Positions 22,980 to 33,803 are shown, numbered from the stretch's first letter. The stretch: DNA of 60,939 bases from Deinococcus radiopugnans ATCC 19172 (GCF_006335125.1 NZ_VDMO01000020.1:1-60939), one strand, 5' to 3'. Translations and numbers: made by a program. The notes: generated by a model from the letters alone, not told the origin.

Positions 22980-24065
22980 CTAGCGGGCGTCCACGCCGAC
23001 GATCTCGGCCACGTGCCCCACGCCGTCGCGGGCCAGCAGCTCGGCCAGCCCCCGGTTCAGCCGACGCACCAGCCCCGGCCCCTCGTAGACCAGGGCGCTG
23101 TAGACCTCCAGCAGGCTGGCCCCGGCGCGCAGTTTGGCGTAGGCGTCGGCGGGGCTGAAGATGCCGCCCACGCCCACGATAGGCAGCGTTCCCCCGGTCA
23201 ACCGGTACGCCTCGCGGATCAGGGTGGTGGATTTCCGGGTCAGGGGGCGTCCGCTCAGGCCCCCGGTTTCACCCGCTTTCCCGCTGAACAGGCCGTCCCG
23301 GCCCAGCGTCGTGTTGCTGACGATCAGGCCGTGCGCGCCGGCCTGCTGCACCGCGCCCACGCTGGCCTTGAAGTCGGCGGGGTGCAGATCGGGGGCCAGC
23401 TTGACCAGCACCGGGGGGCGGCGCAGGGTGCGCACGCGGCCCGCCTCGGTGGCGTCCAGCACGGCGCGCACCAGTTCACCCAGCCCGTCCGCCGCCTGCA
23501 GGGCACGCAGCCCCGGCGTGTTGGGACTGCTGACGTTGATCACGAAAGCGTCGGCCACGTCCTGCAGGGCGTGAACGCATTTCAAATAGTCCCCCGCCGC
23601 GTCCTCGTTGGGCGTGTCCTTGTTTTTGCCGATGTTGGCCCAGACAGGGGTGGACTGCCTGGGCAGGGCACTCAGGCGGGCGTGCAGGGCGTCGGCCCCG
23701 GCATTGTTGAAGCCCATGCGGTTGATCAGGGCCTCGTCCTCGGTCAGGCGGAACAGGCGGGGGCGTTCGTTGCCGGGCTGGGGCCGGGGCGTGACCGTGC
23801 CGACCTCCAGAAAACCGAAACCCAGCGCCGAGAAGGCCGGCACCGCCACCGCGTTCTTGTCCAGCCCTGCCGCCAGCCCGACGGGCGAGGCGAAATGCTG
23901 CCCGAACACGGTCTGCGCCAGCGCCGGGGCCGGAGGCAGCGCGGCGCGGGCCAGCGCGGGCCAACCCGGCACCCTGGAGGCCGCCTCCAGCACGTTCAGG
24001 GTCAGGTGGTGGGCGTCTTCGGCGTCCAGGCGGAACAGCAGGGGGCGGGCAAGGGAGCGGTACAT
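22980..24065 (-). CDS. pyrD: Dihydroorotate dehydrogenase, class 2
   Basis: 361 residues. It oxidises dihydroorotate to orotate with FMN, passing electrons to quinone at the membrane. The N-terminal amphipathic helix (YRSLARPLLFRLDAEDAHHL) marks class 2. NRMGFNNAGADAL, NIGKNKDT, INVSSPNTPGLR (with the catalytic Ser of class 2) and the C-terminal GVGGIFSPADAYAKL are all present. ATG 24065 was taken over longer in-frame starts because TATCCT lies eight bases upstream and the N-terminus then fits the family. Confidence 0.93.
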   Translation of the reverse strand: MYRSLARPLLFRLDAEDAHHLTLNVLEAASRVPGWPALARAALPPAPALAQTVFGQHFASPVGLAAGLDKNAVAVPAFSALGFGFLEVGTVTPRPQPGNERPRLFRLTEDEALINRMGFNNAGADALHARLSALPRQSTPVWANIGKNKDTPNEDAAGDYLKCVHALQDVADAFVINVSSPNTPGLRALQAADGLGELVRAVLDATEAGRVRTLRRPPVLVKLAPDLHPADFKASVGAVQQAGAHGLIVSNTTLGRDGLFSGKAGETGGLSGRPLTRKSTTLIREAYRLTGGTLPIVGVGGIFSPADAYAKLRAGASLLEVYSALVYEGPGLVRRLNRGLAELLARDGVGHVAEIVGVDAR

Positions 24066-24073
24066 CGGGGAAC

Positions 24074-24079
24074 AGGATA
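24074..24079 (-). promoter_or_regulatory. -10 box TATCCT of pyrD
   Basis: Eight bases upstream of ATG 24065. Probably a leaderless start. Confidence 0.4.
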
Positions 24080-24172
24080 CGCAAAGGGGACGGCACGCGG
24101 GGATCCGCTCAGCCGACACGGCGAGGGGCGCACCCAGTTGACCCGGCGCGCCCCATGCGGCCTACGAACACC

Positions 24173-24637
24173 CTAAGAACCCAACGAGCCGCTGTAACTG
24201 CCCTCAATCTGCACCAGGCGCGAATGCTGCTGGCGGTCACTCTGCTCGATCAGATCGGCCAGGGTGGTGCCGCCCAGCACGTCGCGCAGCGCGGCGTCCA
24301 CCCGGAACCACAAGTCCTGGGTGCCGCAGACGTTCTGGCTCTCGCAGGTGTGGTCATCCTCCACACACTGCACCGGGGCGATGCTGCCCTCCAGGGCGGT
24401 CACCACGTCGTAGGCATTGATCTGATCGGCGGGGCGGGCCAGCCGGTAGCCACCGTGCGCGCCCCGGATGCTGCGGATGAAGCCGGCGCGGCGCAGGTTG
24501 CTGGCGATCTGCTCCAGGTAATGCTGGCTCAGGCCCTGGCGCTCGGACACGTCCTTGAGCGGTACGGCGTCGCCGCCCACACGGCCGATCTCGATCAGCG
24601 CGCGCAGGCCGTACTGAGCTTTGGTTGAGACCCACAT
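24173..24637 (-). CDS. Rrf2-family transcriptional regulator with three cysteines
   Basis: 154 residues. The N-terminal winged HTH is typical (STKAQYGLRALIEI, LSQHYLEQIASNLRRAGFIRSIRGAHGGYRLARP). Cys91, Cys98 and Cys104 form the C-x6-C-x5-C arrangement that holds an Fe-S cluster in IscR-type members, so it may sense iron, sulfur or redox state. It diverges from the pabB-like gene. The two starts are 90 bases apart and each has its own TAnnnT box, so this regulator may also act on that gene. Confidence 0.85.
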   Translation of the reverse strand: MWVSTKAQYGLRALIEIGRVGGDAVPLKDVSERQGLSQHYLEQIASNLRRAGFIRSIRGAHGGYRLARPADQINAYDVVTALEGSIAPVQCVEDDHTCESQNVCGTQDLWFRVDAALRDVLGGTTLADLIEQSDRQQHSRLVQIEGSYSGSLGS

Positions 24638-24644
24638 GCCTCGC

Positions 24645-24650
24645 AGTCTA
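24645..24650 (-). promoter_or_regulatory. -10 box TAGACT of the Rrf2 gene
   Basis: Seven bases from ATG 24637, the spacing expected of a leaderless transcript. Faces the TACAAT box of the divergent gene. Confidence 0.5.
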
Positions 24651-24715
24651 TCATTTAATTCCGGGTGAACTGTAAGGGATTAAGGTTGGGTGGGAAGTCA
24701 GGACGCGCTTCTCCG

Positions 24716-24721
24716 TACAAT
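24716..24721 (+). promoter_or_regulatory. -10 box TACAAT of the fused chorismate enzyme gene
   Basis: Six bases before the GTG at 24728, with no Shine-Dalgarno. This fixes the start of the long ORF, which is otherwise open further upstream. Confidence 0.55.
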
Positions 24722-24727
24722 TCTGGC

Positions 24728-26641
24728 GTGACCCTGCTGCCGCCCCACCCGTCCCCCGGCGACGTTGTGCTGCGCCTGCGGGCGGCGCACGCGCCGGGGG
24801 TGGCCCTGCTGGAATCGCTGGGGCCAGCCGTGCCGTATGGCCGGTACTCATTCCTGAGCGCGTGGCCGACGCGGGCGCAGTCCACCCTGCCGGAGCGGCC
24901 CGCCGGCCCCGCCGTCTTTCCCGCGTGGCTGGGCGGCCTGAAGTACGAGGCGGCGCGCGACTTCGAGCTGGACGCGCATCCGGCGCACGGTGAGGCGGCG
25001 TGGTGGGGGTTCTATCCGTCGGGACTGGTGTGGGATAGAGAGGCCGGGACGCTGGAAGTGGTGGGAGCGCCGCATGTGGACTGGCCGGCGCTGCTGGCCC
25101 TTGAACCAACCCTCCCACCGACGCTGAGCGTGGGCGACTTCGGCGCGGACGACGTGGACTACCCGGCGGGCGTGCGGGCCATTCAGGAGCTGATCCGGGC
25201 GGGCGAGGTCTATCAGGTCAACCTGTCGCGGGGGGTGCGGGCGCAGGCCCAGGGCGATCCGCTGGCGGCGTATCTGCGGCTGCGGGCGCTGAATCCCAGC
25301 CCGTTCATGGCCTTTCTCGACATGGGGCCAGAGGTGGTGGTGTCGTGCAGCCCGGAGCGGCTAGTGGACTGGGCCGGGGGCGAGGTCTCGGCCCGCCCAA
25401 TTGCCGGAACGCGGCGGCGCGGCCAGACCCCTGCCGAGGACGCCGCGCTGGAGGCCGAACTGCGCGCCAGCCCCAAGGAGGCCTCCGAACACCTGATGCT
25501 GGTGGATCTGGTGCGCCATGACCTGGGCCGGGTGGCGGCAGCGGGCAGCGTCCACGTTCCGGAACTGATGCTGGTGGAGCGCTACAGCCACGTCATGCAT
25601 CTGGTCTCGGAAGTGCGGGGACAGGCGGCAGACGGCGTGACGCTGCGCGACGTGCTGGCGGCCACCTTTCCGGGCGGCACGATCACCGGGGCGCCCAAGG
25701 AGCGGGTGATGACCGCCATTCGGGATCATGAGCCGGGGCCGCGCGGCTGGTACACCGGCAGCGTGGGCATCGTCGGCGGCGCGCGCGCAGACCTGAACAT
25801 CCTGATCCGCACGGCAGCCTTCACGCGGCTGGGGGACGGCTGGGAGGTGGAAGTCCGCGCGGGCGGCGGCACCGTGATCGACTCGGAGCCGGCCCACGAG
25901 GCCAGTGAGACCGTTCACAAGGCCCAGGCCCTGCTGAGCGCGCTGGCCGGGGGACCGGGACGCGCCCCCCAGCCGCCCGCGCCGCCCACGCCGGGCCGGG
26001 TGTGGACGCCGCCGCCCGCATCCCAGGCACCGGGAGCAGGCTTGCGGGTGCATCTGCTGGACAACCGCGACTCGTTCACGTGGAATCTGGTGCATGACCT
26101 GCGGGCACTGGGCGCGGCGGTCACCGTCTTCGCGCAGGACGCGGGGGTGGCCGATCTTCTGCGCGAGTCCCCCGACGCTGTACTGACTGGGCCAGGGCCG
26201 GGCACGCCGGACACGGGCGGCCTCACGCTGGCCCTGACCCGTGAATGCCTGCGCCGAGGGCTGCCGCTGCTGGGCGTGTGCCTGGGCCATCAGGCGCTGG
26301 GACAGGTGCTGGGCGGCAGGGTGGAACGGGCCGAGCCGGTGCATGGCCGCCCGGAAGCGGTAGGACACAGCGGCGATGGCCTGTTTGAAGGGGTGCCGCC
26401 CGGCGCGGCCTTCGGGCGCTACCACTCGCTGGTGGTGCGCGGTCTGCCGCCGGAATACATCACGGCCAGGGGCGCAGGCGGCGAGGTCATGGCGCTGGCC
26501 GTTCCGGGCAAGCCCGCCTGGGGTGTGCAATTCCATCCCGAAAGCGTCCTGAGTCCGGCGGGGCGCGTGCTGCTGGGCAACTGGCTGCGGCTGAGCCGGG
26601 AGTGGAACGCACAGGCGGCGGGTCGGGTGCATGAGGTTTGA
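24728..26641 (+). CDS. pabB: Fused aminodeoxychorismate/anthranilate synthase (chorismate + amidotransferase domains)
   Basis: 637 residues. The chorismate-binding domain (about 1-410) has AGEVYQVNLSR, SCSPERLV, PIAGTRRRG (224-232), VDLVRHDLGRVA, YSHVMHLVSEVRG and FPGGTITGAPK. A Pro-rich linker (about 415-435) leads to a class I glutamine amidotransferase (about 438-625) with Cys518 in GVCLGHQALG and His603/Glu605 in FHPES. The overlapping pabC-like gene indicates p-aminobenzoate for folate. However, residue 226 is Ala, as in anthranilate synthases, where known PabB proteins have a catalytic Lys (PIKGT), so the product should be treated as uncertain. Confidence 0.8.
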   Translation: MTLLPPHPSPGDVVLRLRAAHAPGVALLESLGPAVPYGRYSFLSAWPTRAQSTLPERPAGPAVFPAWLGGLKYEAARDFELDAHPAHGEAAWWGFYPSGLVWDREAGTLEVVGAPHVDWPALLALEPTLPPTLSVGDFGADDVDYPAGVRAIQELIRAGEVYQVNLSRGVRAQAQGDPLAAYLRLRALNPSPFMAFLDMGPEVVVSCSPERLVDWAGGEVSARPIAGTRRRGQTPAEDAALEAELRASPKEASEHLMLVDLVRHDLGRVAAAGSVHVPELMLVERYSHVMHLVSEVRGQAADGVTLRDVLAATFPGGTITGAPKERVMTAIRDHEPGPRGWYTGSVGIVGGARADLNILIRTAAFTRLGDGWEVEVRAGGGTVIDSEPAHEASETVHKAQALLSALAGGPGRAPQPPAPPTPGRVWTPPPASQAPGAGLRVHLLDNRDSFTWNLVHDLRALGAAVTVFAQDAGVADLLRESPDAVLTGPGPGTPDTGGLTLALTRECLRRGLPLLGVCLGHQALGQVLGGRVERAEPVHGRPEAVGHSGDGLFEGVPPGAAFGRYHSLVVRGLPPEYITARGAGGEVMALAVPGKPAWGVQFHPESVLSPAGRVLLGNWLRLSREWNAQAAGRVHEV

Positions 26642-27339
26642 AGCCGCTTCCCCCCGAACTGGAAAGTCCGACATGGCTGCATGGCCTGACCGCATTTACC
26701 ACCGTTCGCACCCACCAGGGCCAGCCGCTGCTGTGGCCCGCGCATCTGGCCCGCCTGCGCCAGACCTGCGCGGTTCTCGGCCTGCCCGCCCCAGACGCTG
26801 ATCTGCCGACGCTGGAGCTGTGGCCCTGGGGCCTGCTGCGCGTCACGGTAGGGGCGGAGGGCACGTTCTGGGGCCACCGTCCGCTGACCCCCGGCCCACG
26901 CCCGGAGGGTGGTGTGCGCGTGCGCCTGACCGACATTCAGGTTCACCCTCAACTGGCCGCGCACAAGACCGGCAACTACCTGCCGTACCGCCTCGCGATG
27001 GGGAGGGCCGGGGACGCTTTCGAGGGCTGGCTCGTCGGCCCGGACGGCACACTGGCCGACGGCTCGCGCACCTCGCCGCTGCTGGAGCTTGGGGGGCAAT
27101 GGATCGTCCCAGGAGGTGGATTGCCGAGCCTTACGCGGGCCGTCTTTCTGGAAGGCCGTGACTGGTCAGACGGTCCGGTTCACCCCTCGGAACTGCCTAA
27201 CGTGACCCGTGCCTGGATCTGTGGGAGCGGCGTGGGCGTCGTGCCCGTGCGGGAAATTGTGGGCGAGGACTGGAGCGTGAGCCTGCCCGTGGAATGGCCC
27301 CGGACGGATGATCCGGCGCTGGTCTGGCCGGAAGAGTAA
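26638..27339 (+). CDS. pabC: Aminodeoxychorismate lyase-like class IV PLP enzyme
   Basis: 233 residues. It starts at a TTG whose last bases form the stop of the preceding gene (TTGA), so the pair is coupled. PLP lysine: AAHKTGNYLPYRLA (about 119), followed by DGTLADGSRTSPLLEL and a GVVPVREI strand near the end. In p-aminobenzoate synthesis the enzyme removes pyruvate from aminodeoxychorismate. The EGxxSN-type motif is altered (ADGSRTS), and the protein is shorter than many PabC, so activity deserves checking. A branched-chain or D-amino acid aminotransferase role is less likely given the fusion neighbour. Confidence 0.75.
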   Translation: MKPLPPELESPTWLHGLTAFTTVRTHQGQPLLWPAHLARLRQTCAVLGLPAPDADLPTLELWPWGLLRVTVGAEGTFWGHRPLTPGPRPEGGVRVRLTDIQVHPQLAAHKTGNYLPYRLAMGRAGDAFEGWLVGPDGTLADGSRTSPLLELGGQWIVPGGGLPSLTRAVFLEGRDWSDGPVHPSELPNVTRAWICGSGVGVVPVREIVGEDWSVSLPVEWPRTDDPALVWPEE

Positions 27340-27344
27340 GCCTG

Positions 27345-27628
27345 TTATCCGCCCATTCGCCCCAGATACGCCTCGCCCCGTGGGGTCAGCCGCAGCAGTC
27401 CCAGCGGCGCCGTCTCGCCGTCCGCATTCCGGCACATGCTTTTCAGGGCGCAGGGGCCGCAGGAGCAGCCGTCGGCGGCGGGCATGGCCTCCTGCACATA
27501 GCCGCCAGTTTGCAGGGTTCGCAACATGCCGCTGAGGGCCGCCTCGGAACTGCCCAGATCACGGGCCAATTCGGTGGGCGTGCGCGGTTCCCCGGCCACC
27601 GCGCGCAGGATGACAGCCAGCGGGGCCA

Positions 27629-27629
<1 letters not shown>
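27345..27629 (-). CDS. FeoC-like winged-helix protein with Cys cluster
   Basis: 94 residues. A winged-helix segment ([28 protein letters not shown]) is followed by Cys55, Cys57, Cys60 and Cys66 in [13 protein letters not shown], a likely Fe-S or metal site as in FeoC. Its ATG overlaps the feoB stop codon (TAATG), so it is the third gene of feoABC. FeoC proteins adjust FeoB stability or feo transcription. The C-terminus ends in a second basic strand ([12 protein letters not shown]). Confidence 0.75.
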
Positions 27630-29850
<2,221 letters not shown>

Positions 29851-29854
<4 letters not shown>

Positions 29855-30081
29855 TGTCTCACCCGGATGCCGTGCAAGTCGGCGGCGCGCAGGGCCAGAT
29901 CGGTGCCGTTCACGCGCACTTCAAAAGGGTCACCCAGTGGGGCGCGGCGCACCACCGTCACCGGCGCGCCGCGCACGAAGCCCAACTCCAGCAGGCGGCG
30001 GCGCAGCGGATGGGCCGGATCGAGGCCCACCACATGCGCGTGTTCACCGGGCGTCAATTGATCCAGCGTCCGTTCGTTCAT
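29851..30081 (-). CDS. feoA: FeoA SH3-like protein
   Basis: 76 residues, the standard FeoA size. [45 protein letters not shown] and a final [12 protein letters not shown] match the beta-barrel fold. It supports FeoB activity, probably by binding its G domain. ATG 30081 has GGGGATCAGGC before it. Its first bases overlap the stop of a nine-residue upstream ORF (ATGA). A longer in-frame form from 30117 was rejected as it lacks family sequence. Confidence 0.88.
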
Positions 30082-30121
30082 GCCTGATCCCCTGTGGGAC
30101 ATTCCATACCCGATCAATTTA
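30078..30121 (-). promoter_or_regulatory. feoA promoter box and nine-residue coupled upstream ORF
   Basis: TAAATT (30116-30121) is followed after eight bases by ATG 30107, which encodes MECPTGDQA. The stop TGA (30080-30078) overlaps the feoA ATG (30081-30079). An imperfect palindrome (ATCAAT/ATTGAAT, about 30113-30131) covers the -10 region and could be the operator of an iron regulator (inference). Confidence 0.4.
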
Positions 30122-30154
30122 CTCGGATTGAATAGGAGTGCAAGGGCGGGAACC

Positions 30155-30910
30155 TTACACTCTCGGCGCGAGGCCGTCCCAGAAGCCTTGCATATCCCCT
30201 GGCAGCCCCGCCTCGGCCACCACCTGCGCCCCGGCCCAGGGAAAGGCGAGGCGGGCCGCGTGCAGCGCCTGACGGGGCAGGCCCAGTCGGGCGGTCAGTT
30301 CGGGCGTCTGCCCGGTTTCGATAAATTCCACGAAGGCATCGCGCTCCGGGCCGTAGATCTTGTCGCCCACCATCGGCAGGCCCAGATGAAACAGGTGCGC
30401 CCGGATCTGATGCAGGCGGCCCGAACGCGGGTGGGCCTCAATCAGCGCGTGCCCAGACCGCCGCTCCAGCACACGGAAATCGGTGACGGCGGGGCGGCCA
30501 CCCGGCACCACCGCCTGCCGCATCAGCACCCGGTTGGCCGCGCCCAGGCCCAGATCGCCCAGCGGGGCGTCCAACGTGCGGCGCGTCCAGTCGGGCGTGC
30601 CGCGCACGAGGGCGAGGTAGGTCTTGCCCACCAGATGCGTCTTGAACAGCGTGAAGAAGCGCCGGGCGGCCTCGGTGTCGCGCGACAGCACCAGCAGGCC
30701 GCTGGTCTCGCGGTCGAGGCGGTGCGGCGGCGAGAGGTCTGGCTCTCCGGTTTCGCGGTGCATCCAGCTCAGGACGTCCGGCACAGCCACCCTTCCCCCC
30801 GTGTGAACCCGGTGTGTCAACCACAGCGCGGGCTTGTGGACGATGTAGAAGTCGGGATGCTCGGTGACGACGCGCGGCTTTTCGGCGGTTGGGGCGGTCA
30901 AATTTCCCAC
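30155..30910 (-). CDS. RluA-family pseudouridine synthase
   Basis: About 251 residues. It isomerises uridine to pseudouridine in rRNA or tRNA. Catalytic Asp in [15 protein letters not shown], then [11 protein letters not shown] and [28 protein letters not shown]. There is no S4 domain, so it is of the short RluA/RluC-like type; the target site is not predictable. The start is GTG 30910, or TTG 30901, which overlaps the preceding stop as TTGA. Both overlap the upstream reductase gene, so it is translated from the same transcript. Confidence 0.85.
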   Translation of the reverse strand: MGNLTAPTAEKPRVVTEHPDFYIVHKPALWLTHRVHTGGRVAVPDVLSWMHRETGEPDLSPPHRLDRETSGLLVLSRDTEAARRFFTLFKTHLVGKTYLALVRGTPDWTRRTLDAPLGDLGLGAANRVLMRQAVVPGGRPAVTDFRVLERRSGHALIEAHPRSGRLHQIRAHLFHLGLPMVGDKIYGPERDAFVEFIETGQTPELTARLGLPRQALHAARLAFPWAGAQVVAEAGLPGDMQGFWDGLAPRV

Positions 30911-31476
30911 ACGCTGTGATAGTCGCGTCCGCGCAGGCGCTCGGAGAGGTCAACGGTGCGCTCCACCGTTCTGGACAGCCGCTCCGCCAGCCATTCCCCC
31001 GGCACCTCCGGCGCGGCCCAGTGGGCCGAGGTGGCGTACACGAAATGCGGGTTGATCACGCAGCGGAAGTCGTACATCATGCCCAGCGCGAAGGCCCCGT
31101 GGCTGAGGTAGCCGTGATCCAGCCCGCCGGACACCAGAAACGTCACGGGTTTGTCGAACCACGCGCCGTGCAGGCCGCGCTCCGCGTCGCTGCTGCCGGT
31201 CAGTTCCACCAGCGTCCGCGCCCCCGAACCCAGGCCCCAGTTGTAGACCGGAACACCCAGCAGCACGCCGTCGGCCTCACGGATGGTGCGGTGGTAGAGA
31301 TCGGCGTTGGGGTGGGCGTAACACGCCGCGTTGTCGAAGGGCGGCAGCGGCGTCTCGCGCAGATCGAGGTGGGTGATCGCGTGCCCGGCTTCGCGCAGTT
31401 GCCCGGCGGCCAGCGCGCACAGCCACGCGCTGCGGCTCTCGGGATCGAGGCTGGTGGAGAGGACGGCGAAGTTCAT
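30898..31476 (-). CDS. NADPH-dependent FMN reductase / flavodoxin-like oxidoreductase
   Basis: 192 residues. A flavodoxin-like fold: [19 protein letters not shown] (phosphate loop), [35 protein letters not shown] (the flavin-binding PVYNW block) and [10 protein letters not shown]. It probably transfers electrons from NADPH to FMN, quinones or azo compounds. Its ATG comes 10 bases after the M48 protease stop. TAGCCT overlaps that stop and sits seven bases before the ATG, so it may also have an internal promoter. Confidence 0.8.
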   Translation of the reverse strand: MNFAVLSTSLDPESRSAWLCALAAGQLREAGHAITHLDLRETPLPPFDNAACYAHPNADLYHRTIREADGVLLGVPVYNWGLGSGARTLVELTGSSDAERGLHGAWFDKPVTFLVSGGLDHGYLSHGAFALGMMYDFRCVINPHFVYATSAHWAAPEVPGEWLAERLSRTVERTVDLSERLRGRDYHSVWEI

Positions 31477-31483
31477 GGGCGTC

Positions 31484-31489
31484 AGGCTA
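31484..31489 (-). promoter_or_regulatory. -10 box TAGCCT within the M48 stop codon
   Basis: It lies seven bases from ATG 31476 and overlaps the stop codon of the preceding gene. A possible internal leaderless promoter for the reductase and RluA genes. Confidence 0.35.
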
Positions 31490-32623
31490 GCGTTTCGGGG
31501 TCAGTTTGCCCTCGGCCTCGATGCGTTTGAGGTGCGCGATCCGCTCTGGCGTGCCCGGATGGGTGCTGATCAGGTCAAAGATGGAGGGGCCGGAGTCTTC
31601 CGAGGAATCGCCGGCCTCCTCCTCGTCCTGCTCCAGCCGCCCCAGCATGGTTTGTAGCGGGCGGGTGGTGCCGTAGGTTTTCAGCATGTACGCGCCCGAG
31701 ACCTCGTCCGCCTGGGTTTCTGCCGCGCGCGAGTAGCCACCGCGCAGCAGGGCCGCTGGAACGGCGGCGGCGAAGGTGCCCGCGCTGACGATATCGCCGG
31801 TGATCACGGTGGTCACCAGCGTCAGCCCCAGCGCCTGGTACACGCCCGCCAGGCCGTGGCGCCCCGTCACGTGCCCGGTTTCGTGGGCCAGCACGCCCAT
31901 CAACTCGCGGTCACTCTTTGCCAGTTCCACCAGTTGATCGGTCATGACCACCGTGCCGCCGGGCAGGGCAAAGGCGTTCGCGCCCATCTCGTTCAGGCCG
32001 CCCGCCTCGCCGTCGCGCAGCAGCAGGCGGTAGGGGTAACCGCCGCCGGCCCAGGCCGCCACCTTGCGGAACTCGGTCCTGAGTTGCGTTTGCCGCGCCG
32101 CGCTGAGTTTGGAGGGGCCGAAATATTCGCCCTCTTCAAGAAAGTCGATGGTTTCGCGGTCAAAAGTCGCCAGCACGCTGCGGGGCGTGGCGAAGGCCGC
32201 CTGCCGGGCCACCGCCGGGATGCCGTAGATCACGAACAGCGCCAGCGCCGCCAGCGACACCCCCAGCGCGGCCAGCGCCGCCCACGGGCGAGATTCCAGG
32301 GCGCGCACGCCGCTCAGGGCGCGGTTGCGCCCGCTGGCGCGTTCCCAGGCACTCACGCCCGCGTCGTCGCGGGTCTCGAAGCGGCCCCCGCCCGGCAGCG
32401 TCACGGCGCGGCGCACACCCGGAATCGGGGCCTCCACGCCCAGCAGTCGGGCCGGCCAGCGGTGCACCAGGGGCAGCGTGCCGGGCAGGCCCAGCCCCGC
32501 GCCGGCGGCCACGCTCAGGGTCACGGTCTGCCCGTCCACCGTCAGGGTGGCGGGCTGATCGCGGCTGCTCTGTCCGTCGAAATACACGCCCTCCAGAATG
32601 ATTGGCCCAGTGCTGCCCGACAC
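31487..32623 (-). CDS. M48-family zinc metalloprotease, membrane anchored
   Basis: 378 residues. The first 110 residues are a soluble N-terminal region with short beta segments (ILEGVYFDGQSS). One transmembrane helix follows (about 117-137, LAALGVSLAALALFVIYGI), then a Ste24/HtpX-like peptidase domain with His247-Glu248-His251 in LAHETGHVTGRH and a third-ligand Glu in AAETQADEVSGAYML. It probably degrades or processes membrane or envelope proteins. The GTG start follows the DUF898 stop by one base, so the two act together, a pairing I recall in other bacteria. Confidence 0.85.
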   Translation of the reverse strand: MSGSTGPIILEGVYFDGQSSRDQPATLTVDGQTVTLSVAAGAGLGLPGTLPLVHRWPARLLGVEAPIPGVRRAVTLPGGGRFETRDDAGVSAWERASGRNRALSGVRALESRPWAALAALGVSLAALALFVIYGIPAVARQAAFATPRSVLATFDRETIDFLEEGEYFGPSKLSAARQTQLRTEFRKVAAWAGGGYPYRLLLRDGEAGGLNEMGANAFALPGGTVVMTDQLVELAKSDRELMGVLAHETGHVTGRHGLAGVYQALGLTLVTTVITGDIVSAGTFAAAVPAALLRGGYSRAAETQADEVSGAYMLKTYGTTRPLQTMLGRLEQDEEEAGDSSEDSGPSIFDLISTHPGTPERIAHLKRIEAEGKLTPKR

Positions 32624-32624
32624 G

Positions 32625-33803
32625 CTAGAAGCCCACCTGGATGTCCAGCAGTTCGGTGGCCGCCTCGCCGAACGCCGAGGTCTCGCCGCCCACCCCCGCC
32701 GCGAAGTCGTCCAGCGGGGCGATGGCGCGCACGGTCACGCCGCCCAGGATGTAGCGGGTCTGCCGCACCGCCGCCCAGGGGGAGGCCAGCCCCAGCGTCA
32801 GCACCCGCGCGGCGGCGTTGGTCACGGTGATCCACACCAGCCGCCACGGGCTGAAGGTGGCCCGCGTGCGCACCACGCCGCCCAGTTCCACGTTGTTCAG
32901 CACGTAGGCCATGGTCGCGCCGCGAATGTACTGCCACGCCACGACGTACAGCAGCAGCACGCCCACGTATCCCACGATCAGGGCCGCCAGGAAGGTCACA
33001 GAGGACGCCAGGCCCAGCGCGTCGAGGGCCGACGGGTCGAGGTTCCCCGATGCGCCGCGCACCACGAAGAAGATCAGCGCCACCAGCGGCACGCCGATCA
33101 GCAGGCCGCCCGCCAGACTCAGGCCCAGCGCGGTCAGGCCGATCAGGTAAAAGGGGCCGACATCCCCCCGGAAGCCAGCCCGCGCCGAGCCGAACGCCAG
33201 CCCGTCCACCTGATAGCGCCGCTGCATGAACCACGCCCACGGCAGCGCCAGCCCAGCCGACACGCTCGCCACCACATTCGCCAGCATGTACGCCACGTAC
33301 GCGCCGCCCGTAGTGCCGTGAAAGCGGAAGCGCAGGCCCCGGTGAACCGTGTTGACCGCCTGAAAGCGCATGGACTGGCGCACCAGCAGCGGGTAGGCGG
33401 CGGCGTAGATCAGGGCCAGCACGACGGCCACCCACTGCGTGGAGTCGAATTGCCCCGACACCGCGTAGGCCACGAACAGCGCCGCCACGATCAGGTAGCC
33501 GCGCAGCAGCGCCGCCGGATTGGCGCGGTACTCGAAGTTCTGGCCGTCCACCCAGGTGTGCCCGAAAAAATACTGCCGGTTGCGCACCCGCGCCCACGGC
33601 AGGTACAGCCCCAGCGTCACGAAGGTCAGCGCGACGTTCACGATCCACAGCCGGAAGTACTCCCCCGCCGTGCCGGTAAAGGCGACGGGATATTCGGTGA
33701 CGGTGGCTGGCAGAGCCTGGGCCTGGACGGTGTCAGGGTGCCGGGGCTGACCGTGTCGGCCCAGCGGTGGTGTGTCGGCGGAGGTCGCGGCGGGGTCGGT
33801 CAT
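32625..33803 (-). CDS. DUF898 (YjgN) multi-pass membrane protein
   Basis: 392 residues with about eight hydrophobic helices. The DUF898 pattern repeats twice: FRLWIVNVALTFVTLGLYLPWARVRNRQYFFGHTWVDG near the start and WRLVWITVTNAAARVLTLGLASPWAAVRQTRYILGGV near the end, both with the LPWA/SPWA-R-RQ motif. Function is unknown. It is the first gene of a four-gene minus-strand run with the M48 protease, FMN reductase and RluA. The 30-residue N-terminal tail is hydrophilic. Confidence 0.85.
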   Translation of the reverse strand: MTDPAATSADTPPLGRHGQPRHPDTVQAQALPATVTEYPVAFTGTAGEYFRLWIVNVALTFVTLGLYLPWARVRNRQYFFGHTWVDGQNFEYRANPAALLRGYLIVAALFVAYAVSGQFDSTQWVAVVLALIYAAAYPLLVRQSMRFQAVNTVHRGLRFRFHGTTGGAYVAYMLANVVASVSAGLALPWAWFMQRRYQVDGLAFGSARAGFRGDVGPFYLIGLTALGLSLAGGLLIGVPLVALIFFVVRGASGNLDPSALDALGLASSVTFLAALIVGYVGVLLLYVVAWQYIRGATMAYVLNNVELGGVVRTRATFSPWRLVWITVTNAAARVLTLGLASPWAAVRQTRYILGGVTVRAIAPLDDFAAGVGGETSAFGEAATELLDIQVGF

